Below are positions 35,519 to 46,984 of a stretch of 64,000 nt of DNA, one piece after another. Position 1 is the first letter of the stretch. Each line of letters begins with the position of its first letter. Source of the stretch: Costus lasius (Eukaryota; Streptophyta; Magnoliopsida; Zingiberales; Costaceae); the NCBI GenBank assembly GCA_027563935.2, contig CM050447.1:78415461-78479460 (forward strand), in the 5' to 3' direction. The notes under the pieces were generated by a model that did not search any database, was not told where the DNA came from, and saw only the letters and a list, made by a program, of their open reading frames with translations. The position numbers and the translations under genes were made by a program.

Positions 35519-35785
35519 GCACGGCCGTGAAGATTGCTGACAAGATTTTTGCGCGACCGTCATAGCAGGGTCGCGTTCTCAGTCACAGCCTTGAATTTGG
35601 GAAGCAGATTTCACCGAGGTTGTCATGTCTAGGCCGTGACCATGATCACGCCCATCTTTCAGAAGTTTAGATTTCGGCGAGACAAGCACGGGCAGCCTAT
35701 GTTCTCCATCACGCCCGTGCATCTATGGTTCTTTCCGCAATGAGACGTTCACGGACAAACTGTGCTTACCATCACGGATGTGCCT
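35519..35785 (+). repeat. Palindrome array before env-position ORF (D)
   Basis: Units are built on CACGGCCGTGA and TCACGCCCGTG, with looser copies between. The same wording occupies the D LTR (39141-39540). It stands 40 nt after the remnant pol stop, where A1, A2, B and C carry the post-pol hairpin. Confidence 0.75.
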
Positions 35786-35803
35786 TTATTCATCCTCTTC
35801 GCT

Positions 35804-35810
35804 TATATAA
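35804..35810 (+). promoter_or_regulatory. TATA box between array and env-position ORF (D)
   Basis: TATATAA, in the context CTTATATAAGGGGCG, is placed about 20 bp after the palindrome array and 530 bp before the ORF start. The arrangement copies that of the LTR (array, then TATAAAAG at 39650). A separate promoter for the ORF is suggested but not shown. Confidence 0.45.
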
Positions 35811-36340
35811 GGGGCGCGGCGGCGGAACCTTGGGATCACGCTCATTCTCTTCACCGCCACCACCTATTCTTCGTGCCTCCTAGCCCGAAAGCTCTTCAAA
35901 TCTGCCCTCCGCCACCGTCCCAAGCAATGGCAACATCCTCCACCTCTCAGCTTGTGCTCAGATCTGGTTTCGTGGATTTTCATGGCACGATCTAATCCTT
36001 CCACCTAATTCTGCCGTCTTTAGCATATCTCCGTCACTAGCTGCCATATTTCACCACCAACAACTCCTCCTGCCTTCCCCGCCTTAGACCACCACCTCCC
36101 TCGACTTCCTGCTGCCTTCGGTCCTCCAGATCTTCAGTTTTCCAAATCCATGATCTTTTGCTCCTGATTTGCATGTCTTTGCCGCCGCTAGCTCTTCAGA
36201 TCCGGCCATTGCCAACTCTTCAAACCTTGCCGCCACCACCTGTAGCTATCTCCTAACGTGTTTTTGCTGCCACCAACACCTCTCAGCCTCTAGATCTACA
36301 TTATTGTGCCTGATCTTCCAAGCTCAGCTCCATACGTACA

Positions 36341-37573
36341 ATGTCCGGTCACAAGAAGACTGTAGCACATAACTCTACCTCCAAGCGACCTGCCATGGAG
36401 GAGGATTGCAATCAATATGGGATTGTCTTCCGTGACGCCGCGTAGAAGGCACGCTACGATCTTTTGGAGTCCCGATGGGTTGTCAACACCTAATATCTCG
36501 ATCGTAGCACCATCTCATCGTTAGGGATTTTCAACGACGTCTTCCGGATGTTCCAGCAGATAGGGTGGGAGCAATTTTTTTATACGGCCTTGCCAACATA
36601 TGTCCCTATCACTCTGGAGTTTATGTCGTCCCTTGAGGTCGACGTAAACATCAACGACGATGACGATGATGGGACAGTATCTTTTAGACTGGCGAATCAA
36701 GACCACATCCTCACACTATCACAGATTAATCAGATTTACGGATTTCCTGAAGATGGTACTCACCTCACCCCACACGAGTACATTGATCAAGATTTTTGGG
36801 AGGCGATCTCGGGCCAGCATCCTTTTGTCTCCCGGACAGCGTGAGCGAGCAACGTCACCAATTCCTATTTCTGCTACGTGCATTGGGTATTAGCGCACAC
36901 TATCTTTGGGCATGGCTAGAGCAACGGATTGGTGCACGCTATTGAGCTACTCTTCCTCTAGGCCATGGTACACTCGTGCAAGTTAAATGCTGCATTTTAT
37001 TTCATTAAGCAATTGATGAAGTTAGCACGTGCTCAGAAGGGGATCGTAGCTTCAGGTGGCCTCATTACTCCGATTGCGATAGCTTTGGGTGTTGACCCCT
37101 ATGGGGTGGAGTAGGCTAGGGGTAGCTCTCGCATCGATCTCGAGTCCTACCAGGCTATGAAGATGGCTGCCCGTGAGGGCGATGTCTTTTGTCTTCTTTT
37201 CAGGGGGAGTGAATTTACCATGCCTCTGCCGAACCCGGAGCGCACAACCATCCGCGAGTGGTGAAACTGACATATGTTCCCATTGCCCAACGAGGACATC
37301 CCAATGGACACAGCTCCTCCGTCCCCATCTTTCTAGACCTTCTGCCATGCCGAGCCGTCTTCCTCTGCCTCAACTGCGAATGCCTATGCCAACATGGAGG
37401 GATATTTGAAGGCAATTTGTGAGGAACAGCATGAGTCACGCCTGGAGTTTCAGGACCATTTACGGCACTTAGGGGAGATAGAGGAGGAGCAGGCTCGTCA
37501 GAGTTGCGTGCAGGCTAACATGTCTCGGGCCATTCAGGAGATGCAATGGATTTTGAACACTAAGCAATGGTGA
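36341..37573 (+). pseudogene. Athila env-position ORF (D), broken
   Basis: ATG at 36341 (MSGHKKTVAHNSTSKRP). The landmarks of the family follow: YGIVFRDAA, LGIFNDVFRMFQQIGWEQF, LEFMSSLEVDVN, FRLANQDHILTLSQINQIYGF, YVHWVLAHTIFGHG, AQKGIVASGGLITPIAIALG and RIDLESYQAMKMAAREGD. Stops are seen near 36443, 36491, 36842, 36917, 36960 and 37112, and the frame is lost after 37262. A helical Glu-rich end is at 37380-37570. The CT-rich stretch 35820-36340 before it looks like an untranslated leader. Confidence 0.7.
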
Positions 37574-38886
37574 TCCTTCCCTGATCTATCCCATGTTGCG
37601 AGAGCATTTTATTTTGCTCTATTATCTACTTTAGTAAGTTGCTTTTTTCAGTTGCTATTCATGTACTTTTCTATTGCAAAGGAGACTATTCATTTCTTTA
37701 CTGTGGGTAGAGGGTTCCCCTCTTTTTTCATTTATGCTTTTCATTTATGTTTGATCCTGTACTTAAAGACCATGGTTTAGTATGTGTTATGTGTTTTTCA
37801 TATTATATGTGTCTGTTCGTGGTTTTTTGATATGTTTCTTACATGCACTAAGTTTTTGAAATGTTTCTCCATATTTATTTAGTGTATGTGATTCTTGTGA
37901 TATACTACAAACTTCTAAGTATGTGATGGTATTTTCAATTATCTTATCTTATCCTCAGTTGCACTTAGTTATTTGGAATTATGATGAGAATCATAATAGT
38001 TTGTTCTTGGTGTTAAGGTAAATTCCTTTTATGACTACTCATATTTATTCAATCTGAGTTTTTAGATTATTATTAAGTATGACTACTGTGACATAAATGA
38101 TATTTGACAGGTTGATCCTTATCTTCTGAATGAATTCTAAGCACGAAGTTATGTTTTCGATTATTCGTGCTTATTATATTCCTTGCTGTCAGCTTTTCAC
38201 TATGGTTGCACATATAAAAAAAAACATTTTGAGAATGACAAAAAGGGGTAGTGTTACCGAAGTGATGATGAATCCTTAAACCATTCATCCAACTTGGCAC
38301 TATCGATGAAGTAAAAAAAAGAGAAATAAAAAGAAGGGAACATGAGAAAAGAAGGGGTTTGGTAATAGTGAACAACTCCGCTTTCTTCCACTTTGGATTA
38401 GTGTGAAGAAATGAGTTTGTGTACATTATGTGGTGTACACACTTTGAATTTGCTTTCTAATCAAGTACTGGGGGTGCATTCATCACAAATGTTTATCCTT
38501 CGCGTAACAAGGTTAAAAGTTAATTCAGGGGAGTAGCTTGAGCCTGCCGATTGAAAATTCATGATTCCATTTTTGCAATATTTGAAAAGCTCATTAGGTG
38601 CAATTTGATTTGATTGGCTGTTTTTAGTTGGAATTAATGATTATGAATTGTCTTTACATAGTGTTAGTGTTTAATCATTTTTCAGATTTAAGGTTGCCTT
38701 TGCAAAATAATTTCTGTCATCGGTATATGTTTGTATCTCAATTTTTACTCTCAAACTTCAGATTGAGTACAATGGTAGCATATGGGATGGCACTTTAGCC
38801 TTTGAACATGTTATATTTATGATATCTGATTGTTCCAGATAATTTAATTGCTTGAGAACAAGCAAGATTTTGAATCTGTGATATTT
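37574..38886 (+). other. D 3' tail, non-coding
   Basis: AT-rich, no convincing ORF. The hairpin TTGCTTGAGAACAAGCAA (38848-38865) precedes the LTR. The CACTGC/GCAGTG dyads of A1 and A2 are not clearly present. Confidence 0.55.
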
Positions 38887-40534
38887 TGATAAGTGTTATT
38901 TTTATAAGATTTAAAGTCTTATTCATACGATCTTTTCAGGCTTAAGTCTTGTTTTATGTCTTAATTTAAAATCTTTTCTTGTAAAGTATGGAATCTTCAC
39001 TATTTTTTGTTTGTTTGTGAAATGCAGGCCATTTTCTAATATTTTTGAGAAGATTTTGAAGATTTGAGGTTACAAGAAGATTCATCACAATTCAGCGAGG
39101 TCACAAGTCAAATTTTAGATTTTTTGGACTTTTCTATAGAGATCACGGCCTGGCTGTGACAGCCATTACGGCAGTGATCGTCTCGGCCTTTCAGTGCAAC
39201 GTTGTGTGAAGTAATCACGGCTAGCCCGTGATGGGGTTCATGGCCGTGATCATCAAATATCAGAAATTCGATGAAGTCATCATAGCTTGGAGCACGGACA
39301 TGATCTTCGTCTGGACTTTTTACAAGCTCTTCATGACCTGCCCGTGATGGTCATCACAGCCATGAAGAACTTAAGCTCAAATTTTTACGAGGCAAACACG
39401 GGCGTGATCTCCATCTAGAACTTTTACATGCTCTTCACGGCCTGCCCGTGATTGTCATCATGGCCGTGAAGAACCATTTCCATATCGACAAATTTGTCAC
39501 GGCTTAGCCATGACAGTCATCATGCCCGTGATAGCGTCCGCAAATCACGACCTTTCAGCGGTTTCTCGCCAAATTCGACAGTCCTGGAGCCTAGAAATTG
39601 GGAAAAACTTCTATGAAACCTACCTAACCACCGGAGGAGTCGACTGAGGTATAAAAGTTGTGATTTTGTGTGGTTATAGGGTTTGAACTTTGGAGAGAGG
39701 TGACTAGGGCGAAGAAAGGGGCGATTTATGTGATTGAAGGCTTGTTTGATTGTGTTTCTTAGGGGCTATCGAGAGAAGACCGAAGATCTGATGTCCCCTA
39801 ACCTTGAATTGTAATTTTCCCTTCTTTCGAGTTCATTTTCTTTGGTTTTGGTTGATAAATGATGTATTTTCTAGCGTAAAATCTTATTTCTAGACTCAGG
39901 CGCAGCCCGTTGAACAAATCTCTCCTTGTAAAACATTTCTATGAATCTTAGTGATATTTTCCAGTAAAATTTCTTATTTAAATGGGTGTGCTAATTGCGT
40001 ATTTATGTTTTGGCCAAACATTTGTATGTGTTAAGTGTTATGAGAAGAGCCGAGAGGTGAATCGTAACACTCGAATTACGAGAGTCGTTTAAAGTCACTT
40101 GAATTACGAGAGTCGTTCAAAGTTACTAGAGGATTTACGATTGTCACAGAGCCCATTGGGTCTTTCCTAAGCTAATAAGCCACGAGAGTAGAAGATTAGC
40201 ATAGGTAGACACCGGATTACGCTTCGAGAGAAGGTAATTTGTACAAAAGGATTAATTGCCTTAAGTGGTTTACTGATTCTTTATTCGATTTCTTAATATT
40301 TTACATTAAACCTTTTAACGAGGTGAAACCTGATGTCCTGATTCTTTGTAAACTATATTCTCCTATTTAGTCACTGATTTCTTGGTTCAACATTGTAAAT
40401 TTAATTGTTTTCAATTACCATTTTGAGCTGTCTAGCTATTAATGACGCAAATAGTCGGTACTTGACACCTAGTTCCCTTAGGATAATATTATTACTACTT
40501 TGATAGAAACCGTGCACTTGCGGTCACCCTATCA
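38887..40534 (+). repeat. 3' LTR of D
   Basis: This 1648-bp LTR starts TGATAAGTGTT and ends TCACCCTATCA. The palindrome array at 39141-39540 uses CACGGCC/GGCCGTGA halves, and the TATA box TATAAAAG is at 39650-39657. The expected duplication right of it is GATAC (40535-40539), with the partner outside the window. Confidence 0.8.
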
Positions 40535-41040
40535 GATACCAAGTGAAATCTCAACCTCCACCTCTACGTCATCATCGCTTGCTTGCTACTGCCTACAATG
40601 ATAGCTAACAAGCAGCTAGGCCCTATGTCACACCCCTAGATGATGATAATGATAATCGATAAATGAGAAATTCAAATCATATAAAATAATTTTGCTATAT
40701 CTATCTAGGATTAGTACTCGATAACCTGTTCGACATTAATTATAAAATTTACTATAACATACCACAACATGGATATCACATTTCATAAGATTTCATACAC
40801 AAGTATCAATTTATATTCTCATGCATGATTATTTTGCAAATCATTATTACATTTTTTTTTCTGTTGGGGGTATATACCCTAGGCCCCTAGTTGGATAGTC
40901 ATTGCCGGGTGTCATCAACTATTCAAGAGTGAGTTGCACCTTACAATTGGTACAAAAGCAAGATGGTAATAGACTAATAGTAAGCAAGTCGTAAGTTCCT
41001 AAGCCTCTACTACTCATATGCTTTGCAATTTGGGGGCTAT
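40535..41040. other. Unassigned stretch, possible chromovirus LTR start
   Basis: AT-rich. A sequence TGTCACACCCCTAGATGATG at about 40637 resembles the usual start of chromovirus LTRs, but no partner or TSD is visible. No ORF is supported. Confidence 0.25.
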
Positions 41041-41737
41041 AGTTTATGAAGTCTACAATTGCTACAGTGATTCACGATTTCACCCTTCTAGCTGAAATTT
41101 CTTTCTTTGATTTCTCCCTCAATTGAACACGTTTCTATCCGAAATTTTTAGTGTGTCCTCTCCTCCCTTGGTCGAAGCTTCACGAAAAATTTCTCTTTCG
41201 GAGATGCCTTCTATGCCTCCCGGTGAGAGGGCAAGCCCTAGCAGCGCCTCTGTTGATTTCTCCCTCGTTTCTCCACGAAAATGCATGATAATAGGGTTGA
41301 ATCCTCTCCTCGATTTATAGAACAATACTGCATTTTTAGATTTTTCTGATTATATTTCAAATTCTTCTAATTTTGTGTAAAAAAAAATCGGATGTGAAGG
41401 AAGGCGGAAGACTCGGGCATGCGACTGTGTTCTTCCCCCAAATATTAGAATCACACCCCTGTGAAATTTTTAGTTTAAATTTCACAGGGGTGTGATGACC
41501 AAAAAGTTCAAATTTGTCCTCCAGGCTCTATTTTTCGTCCTGATTCCATTTCCGGCCTTTAAATCTTTTAAAATCCGCGAATTTGGGCCTTTTGCCTGAA
41601 AATTATGAAAAATAAAAAAGGTGTAGATTCCGAAGCAATTGACTAATTTAAGTTTAAAAACACGCAAAAGAGCATAAATATGACTAAAAAAGGCTATATG
41701 ATTAACATAAAATTTACCATGAATTTTTGGGTCATCA
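41041..41737 (-). repeat. Truncated Athila LTR (C/E-like)
   Basis: On the minus strand it starts TGATGACCC at 41737 with the same AT-rich tract as E (1-111) and C. Near 41100-41230 it resembles the C LTR (compare 19200-19300). The U5 end and the interior are missing. It holds a dyad with arms TTTCACAGGGGTGTGA near 41447-41500. Confidence 0.5.
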
Positions 41738-42060
41738 CTTACCCTCTATTTCCTTGGAGGGAAGGAAAACTGTAAGGAATGAAAAACTGCAAGGAAAGAA
41801 AACTCTAGGGAAAGAAAAAAAAATACATATCTTGTTTCCTTGGAAGGAAGGAAAAGAAGAAGGAAAATTAATTTTGAAGCTCGGGCGAAGTGACATTGTG
41901 TTTTCTCCAACTTTTCCGTCCGATTCGGGCGGAAAAGTTTCAGAGGAAAAGTTACAAAATTTTTCATCTACTTTTCCACTCAAATTTTTCCTTCCGCCCA
42001 AGGAAATAGTGGAAAACTTAATTTTCTTTCCCTTCCATCTAGTTTTTCCTTGGCTTACTT
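41738..42060. repeat. Foldback AT-rich segment, MITE-like
   Basis: The left part repeats GGAAGGAAAA-like words, the right part TTTTCCTTCC-like words, and the centre holds CTTTTCCGTCCGATTCGGGCGGAAAAG, so the two halves are partly complementary. It directly follows the LTR terminus at 41737. Exact ends and a TSD were not found. Confidence 0.35.
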
Positions 42061-43029
42061 CTATCAATTGCCCTCAGGTATCATCTCCACTCTCAAGATT
42101 CCCAATGTTGATGCCACATGCCATTGATAGTGCAGGCTGCAGCTTATAGATTAGCATATTGTTGTGTACCCTCAATGACTCAACTCTCATGCCATGTTTA
42201 CTAGAAGGGAAAATAGGATGGAAATGATGGAAAATAAAATTTTTCGTCGTTTACTAGCAAAGATGGATAGAAAAGTCAAAGGAAAATATGGTAACTTTGC
42301 TTTATTTTCATATCCACCTGATTTGGTCGAAAACATATCATTTTCCCTAATTTCACACGTTTCTCCTTTCTCCTTTCTCCTTTATCGCCACCACATGAGC
42401 CTATTTCTTCCTTACATGAAGCCGCCACCATCTTCTTCCCAACATGAGGCTGCCACCGTTGTCTTCCCCACATGAGCTCAAGTAACCAATTCTTCATTTT
42501 GAAAAAAAGAAACAAATCATGATTTCTAGATCTAACACCATTTACAAGTTTCAACTGAGCTTGTTTAATGAAACTCCCTCTATATGACCTCTATTTTAAT
42601 TTAAGTCATTAGCTCATTTCAACCTCTCCCCATCTTCCACAACTATGACATTTACCAATGCATTTTTATCACAAAATCTAGTGTTGAATTTTCTGTCCAT
42701 TTCTTTTCCTTGTTTTCTTGAATTTGTATTTATCTCACTTGTTTAATTGGCATGCTTCTTAATTTTAGTTTATTTACAAAAATTAAAAGACCATTCTAAC
42801 TATCCAATCAAGTATTTGCTTATTAGTAGATTGATATAGATAGGAAAGAAATCTAACAATTTTCATGGGCAAGAAACTTAAGCATTTGCTTATTTGTGTT
42901 CAATTTTGTTTGTCTAGTTATTTAAATTGTTCTTGAGTGCTTTAACTGAAGGTGTAATCTTTTATGTATAGGTTTTATTATAATGACTCCCTCATGTAAC
43001 AAAGAGAAGATATCTATTACAATGCACAA
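42061..43029. other. AT-rich stretch, likely Harbinger 5' region
   Basis: No ORF with similarity. A TTTACTAG...GGGAAAATAGGATGG segment (about 42196-42230) resembles ends of Harbinger-type elements and is loosely mirrored near 48590, but inverted repeats are not proven. Confidence 0.25.
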
Positions 43030-43404
43030 TTTCCTCATTAGGCAATCATAACTTACAACTATAGAAGGATATTGTGTTGTACAATTGCACCAAATTATGC
43101 TTTTATAATCACAATTATCGTATGTTGATAAGCCATTAGTAGAATGTAATGAATTTAGGGATTATAAGCGAAGAGATTTTTTAAGAAAGTTTAACTAGCT
43201 CTTATCAACTATGTCATAACATTTTGAGAATGAGTAACAATGTCTTTTCTAACTTGTGTGAGCTACTACATATGTCGTGTCCACATGGTCTAGCAAGGGA
43301 CCTTTTTGTAAATGTTGGAAATTTGTGGGCTAAATTGCAAAAAGGGAAACCTAAGTTTAATTTAAACCTAAACATCTATTATGGGCAATGGATACTTATT
43401 CTTA

Positions 43405-43760
43405 ATTGTGACTGTATTTAATTGTCTGTAGTCAATACACAATATAAGTGATCCATCCTTTTTCTTTACAAAAAGTTATGAGGCTCCCCAAGGTGAAACA
43501 CTAGGTTGTATGAACCTCTTGTTTAGTAAATCTTGCAATTGCTCTCTTAACTCCTCTGACTCCTTAGGCGACATTCTATATGAAACCTTAGAGATAGGAA
43601 CAATCCCTAGCTACAGGTCAATAGCAAAATCAGCCTGTCTAGTTGGTGGGAAACCAGGTAAATCATCAAGGAATGCATTAGTAAACTCCCTGACCACAGG
43701 TTTGATCAGTTTACAAAGGATATGCTGTCTTGTGGGTTATATTTGTCGTGCTTCATGAGT
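43405..43760 (-). pseudogene. Chromovirus reverse transcriptase fragment
   Basis: On the minus strand it reads VVREF...[61 protein letters not shown] and a degraded FCKEKGW end. These are the first RT motifs of a chromodomain-type Ty3/gypsy pol. It lies inside the Harbinger transposase and has no LTRs nearby; the flanks to about 43276 and 43870 are probably the same insertion. Confidence 0.7.
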
Positions 43761-44670
43761 ATTTTGCTAACCTTGGTTAGGTTAGTTCTCGTTTGGGGCA
43801 TGACAACGTAACTCAAATCTAGTCAAAAATACCAAATACTCTAGCACTTAAGCAAAAAATTGTAAAGTTCGTATATTTGGTTTCCCATAATGTGAAGAAT
43901 AAAACTCTTTGCCTTTTCTTTTATCGTTCCCCTAAGAGTATTAGTTATTGCTTTCATGAGGTGCTGATAGTTTTATTAGCTTACACGATTACTTTATTAA
44001 ACAACCTAATGGTTCAATGGATGCTCTTGAGATATAAAATACAACCAGATTCTATTCTTATTTCAAGGCATGTTATTTAAAAGCATATTAGTATGAAGAA
44101 AATTATTTGAGATGTTAAATCATCTATGTAATATTGTAGGATTGTTTAGGAGATATGGACGGGATATATGTTCGTGTAAGAGTCCCTTCTACGGATGCAT
44201 CTAGATAAAGGGTGAGAAAGGATTAACCAAGAACAAATATATTGGCAGCATGTTTGTTCGATATAAATATACTTATGCCCTTCCTTAAACATTCTAGAAG
44301 GTAAATATTTATATTCATTCATTAAAAATAATGTTTATGAGTATTTGGATTTGTTATTAAATTATATATTATTGTCATATGAAAATTCTATATAGGTGTT
44401 GTTGGATTCAGGATTAAAATTTATCTTACTACACCTTATAAAGGAGTTTGGTATCACCTGAAAGAATATTCAAAACATGGTCCATCTAATGTAAAAGTGT
44501 TTTTCAACCATTGGCATGCATCTACTCGTAATATTATTGGGAGAGCTTTTAGTGTGTTGAAAAAAAGATTTCCCATTGTAGCTAGTGGAACTGAACATTG
44601 TTATCCTATTAGGACACATATTCAAAAAATTCTAGCATGTTGTATTTTACACAACTATTTAATGGGTGTT

Positions 44671-46585
44671 TGCCACGCCTCGACAGGTACTAGGCCTAGA
44701 CCGGTAGCTCACTTGTGGCACATAAAAATTGGGTCTACTAATCTAGCCCGGCCCATCAATTATTAACATCAAATTAACAATAAATGCCCAAAAATGTATA
44801 TACAACAATCTTCATCATCACCGACTGTATATCAATCTAGCTACATGGCTAAACATCACTATACAATGATATTGACTAAAACAACATACAGAAATGTAAA
44901 TACATATAATACTAGGAGGTCATCTACAACTATCTATCTATTTATTGATTTGCCAACAACAGATCCTCACTAGGACCTAAAACAAAATAACAAAGACAGG
45001 GGTTGTTAGCTAGAAGGGTTAAGTAAAGATTAAGTATATGATGCATAAAGACTAAGAAAAAATGTGCCATTTTATCCAACATCAACTATCATGATGCAAA
45101 ACCATATACTTTGTTAAATCATGCATATATATATATATATATATATATATACAAATGTAAGCACTGAGCTAGGGCCAACCCATCCAATGGACACACACTC
45201 ATATCTGAGTGTCCCACGTCAGCTCAACACACAAGGTACTACTGCTCATCAATAGCCCATTTGTACTGTATCCAATACCCAATCACACCCGTGCTATAAT
45301 AGCACATGCGTATATAGAGTAATAATATCATAATTTATGAGGTCGCCCTCCATATAACTATACACCTGGCCCAAAACACGACCGACTAGCTCTGCACTTC
45401 CACTAGTACCGACGCCAACAGTCAACACACTATGTTGAACAATACGCATGCACAGTAAATAATTATTAAATCATCGTAATTCGGGATAAGAATATTATAT
45501 GATGTAGCAAACACATATAAGTCATTTATATCAATGCAATAATAGAAATAGCATTCCAATGGAAAGATAATAATATAATAAATTAGTTAGGTGTCCCTAG
45601 TTAAATGGTATTACCAAATCATAGGGTGTCTCCTAATTAATCGGTAAACACTATGATCAAAATATAGGAAAAGATCCCTACCTCACCTTAGTAGGTTTGA
45701 CTTATCATGATCCTCTATCTGCACAAATCCCTACCCGTCTGAGTCTATGGTCCCCACATTTACATATACATTTATTTGTTTATTTTTAATTTAATTTTCT
45801 TCTTTTCTTGTATTACATTCATGGTTAATTATTAATATTTGTACTGTCTATTCCTCTATTATTTATTAGTAGTATTAAGGTATTTTAAGTAGAAACTCAT
45901 CTCAGACTACAGACATATATAATTTCTTAGTTAAGATACATACAAAGCAAATTAGGCACTAACCTCATCCATAGCACGTGTAGATGCATTGATCGTCGGG
46001 GTCGTATGGATGTCACCAAAAAGTTTGTCAGAATAGTGTTTCTTCTTTGGCGTCGGCAACCTTTTGAACTAGCAGATGGTTACGACATGGAGCTCGCCAG
46101 AGCAGCAGCAACACCAAAGTCACTCTTCGCTCATTTAAGAAGCTCGCAGGACCATTACCAGAACTTCACCAGAATCTACCAAAACCTCATCGAAATCGGC
46201 CGAAACCTTTAGGAAATTGCTAGAACTTCATCGCGACCTCGCCCGATCTCAATGGCGAGCATCAAAGCTACTAGGGGAGAGAATGGCATTGCCGGAGTTA
46301 GGGTTCAACACTCCTCGTCTAGCCGCGTCTTGCTGGAGTTCGCCAGGGTCTGCTGTAGCTCATCGTCGGAGCTGGAAAACTCGCCGGATGTTGGCGTTCG
46401 TCGAGTGAAAGGGAGAGGAGTTAGGGAGACTAGAACAGCGAGAGGGAGAGAGCTATGGGGATGATAGATTGAGAAGTTTTTGTGGGAGAGAGAGGGAGAG
46501 AGAGGGTGGTTGGGACTAGATGAGATGGGGATGGCTCGTCCCATCAATCTTTTCAATTTTTTTTTAAATGGAGGATGTAATAGCA
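44671..46585 (+). repeat. Solo LTR in Harbinger transposase
   Basis: This 1915-bp segment begins TGCCACGCC and ends TAGCA. It is flanked by GTGTT (44666-44670) and TTGTT (46586-46590), four of five bases equal. Taking it out with one flank restores the transposase frame (ILHNYLMGV then PNESM). The start suggests a chromovirus LTR. It contains a (TA)n run at about 45126-45151. ORFs at 46006-46464 inside it look accidental. Confidence 0.65.
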
Positions 46586-46984
46586 TTGTTCCCAATGAAA
46601 GCATGATTGTTGAAGTTGATGAGGAGTTAGCAAATGCAACAAGTAAAGAAAAATTTTGTGCGGAAAGAGTAGATGAAGATGTGAGCAACAAGATTCTCAT
46701 GAGAGATGACATGACAAAAAAAATGTGGAATGACTATGTGTTGCAAAGGCATGAGTTGTTAGTGTTGTTGTACTTTGTTATTACTAGAGCAATGATATAT
46801 TAAACTAGATCATTCATGTGGTTTCTTTATCCTACATTTTTTTATTTAATAAATAGTTCTGATTTTGGTATGATGCATCTCTTTCTTTTAATCAATAGTC
46901 TTGATTTATCATGTCTAATACTTGTTTTCTTTACTTAAATAATGATTTATTATCATAGCCTAAGAAAAATATTTTTATTACAAT

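Larger units (their letters stand above)
34863..40534 (+). mobile_element. Athila D, 3' part
   Basis: From inside the protease to the 3' LTR. It lacks RT, RNase H and integrase: the protease runs on to a short tail (35470), followed by a spacer with a palindrome array, the env-position ORF, a tail and the LTR 38887-40534. The rest lies left of A1, outside the window. It is the outermost host of the nest. Confidence 0.75.
43030..46803 (+). pseudogene. PIF/Harbinger transposase, interrupted twice
   Basis: This is a DDE transposase of the Harbinger type. Pieces in order: FRMSNNVFSNLCELLHM-like N-terminus (43206-43275); HNVKNKTL and FYRSPKSISYCFHEVL (43880-43960); RFYSYFK, then after a 72-bp intron (44068-44139) DCLGDMDGIYVRV with the first catalytic Asp; after a second probable intron (44303-44395), TTPYKGVWYHLKEYSKHGPSN, FFNHWHASTRNIIGRAF, LKKRFPIVA and ILACCILHNYLMGV; finally VPNESMIVEVDEEL and RDDMTKKMWNDYVLQRHE (46591-46803). 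The catalytic Glu expected in the RNxIER motif is Gly. Inserts: a chromovirus fragment (about 43276-43870) and a solo LTR (44671-46585). Confidence 0.75.

Noticed and set aside
36169..36372. Ser/Cys-rich ORF before the D third ORF as a separate peptide gene
   Set aside because: It lies in the CT-rich leader, overlaps the real start at 36341 in another frame and has no similar ORF in A1, A2 or C.
41727..42149. 140-codon ORF as a gene
   Set aside because: It is made of low-complexity Lys/Glu and Phe/Pro codons in a foldback segment, with a mirror ORF on the other strand.
46006..46464. ORFs as exons of a host gene
   Set aside because: They fall inside the solo LTR, overlap in several frames and show no family motif.
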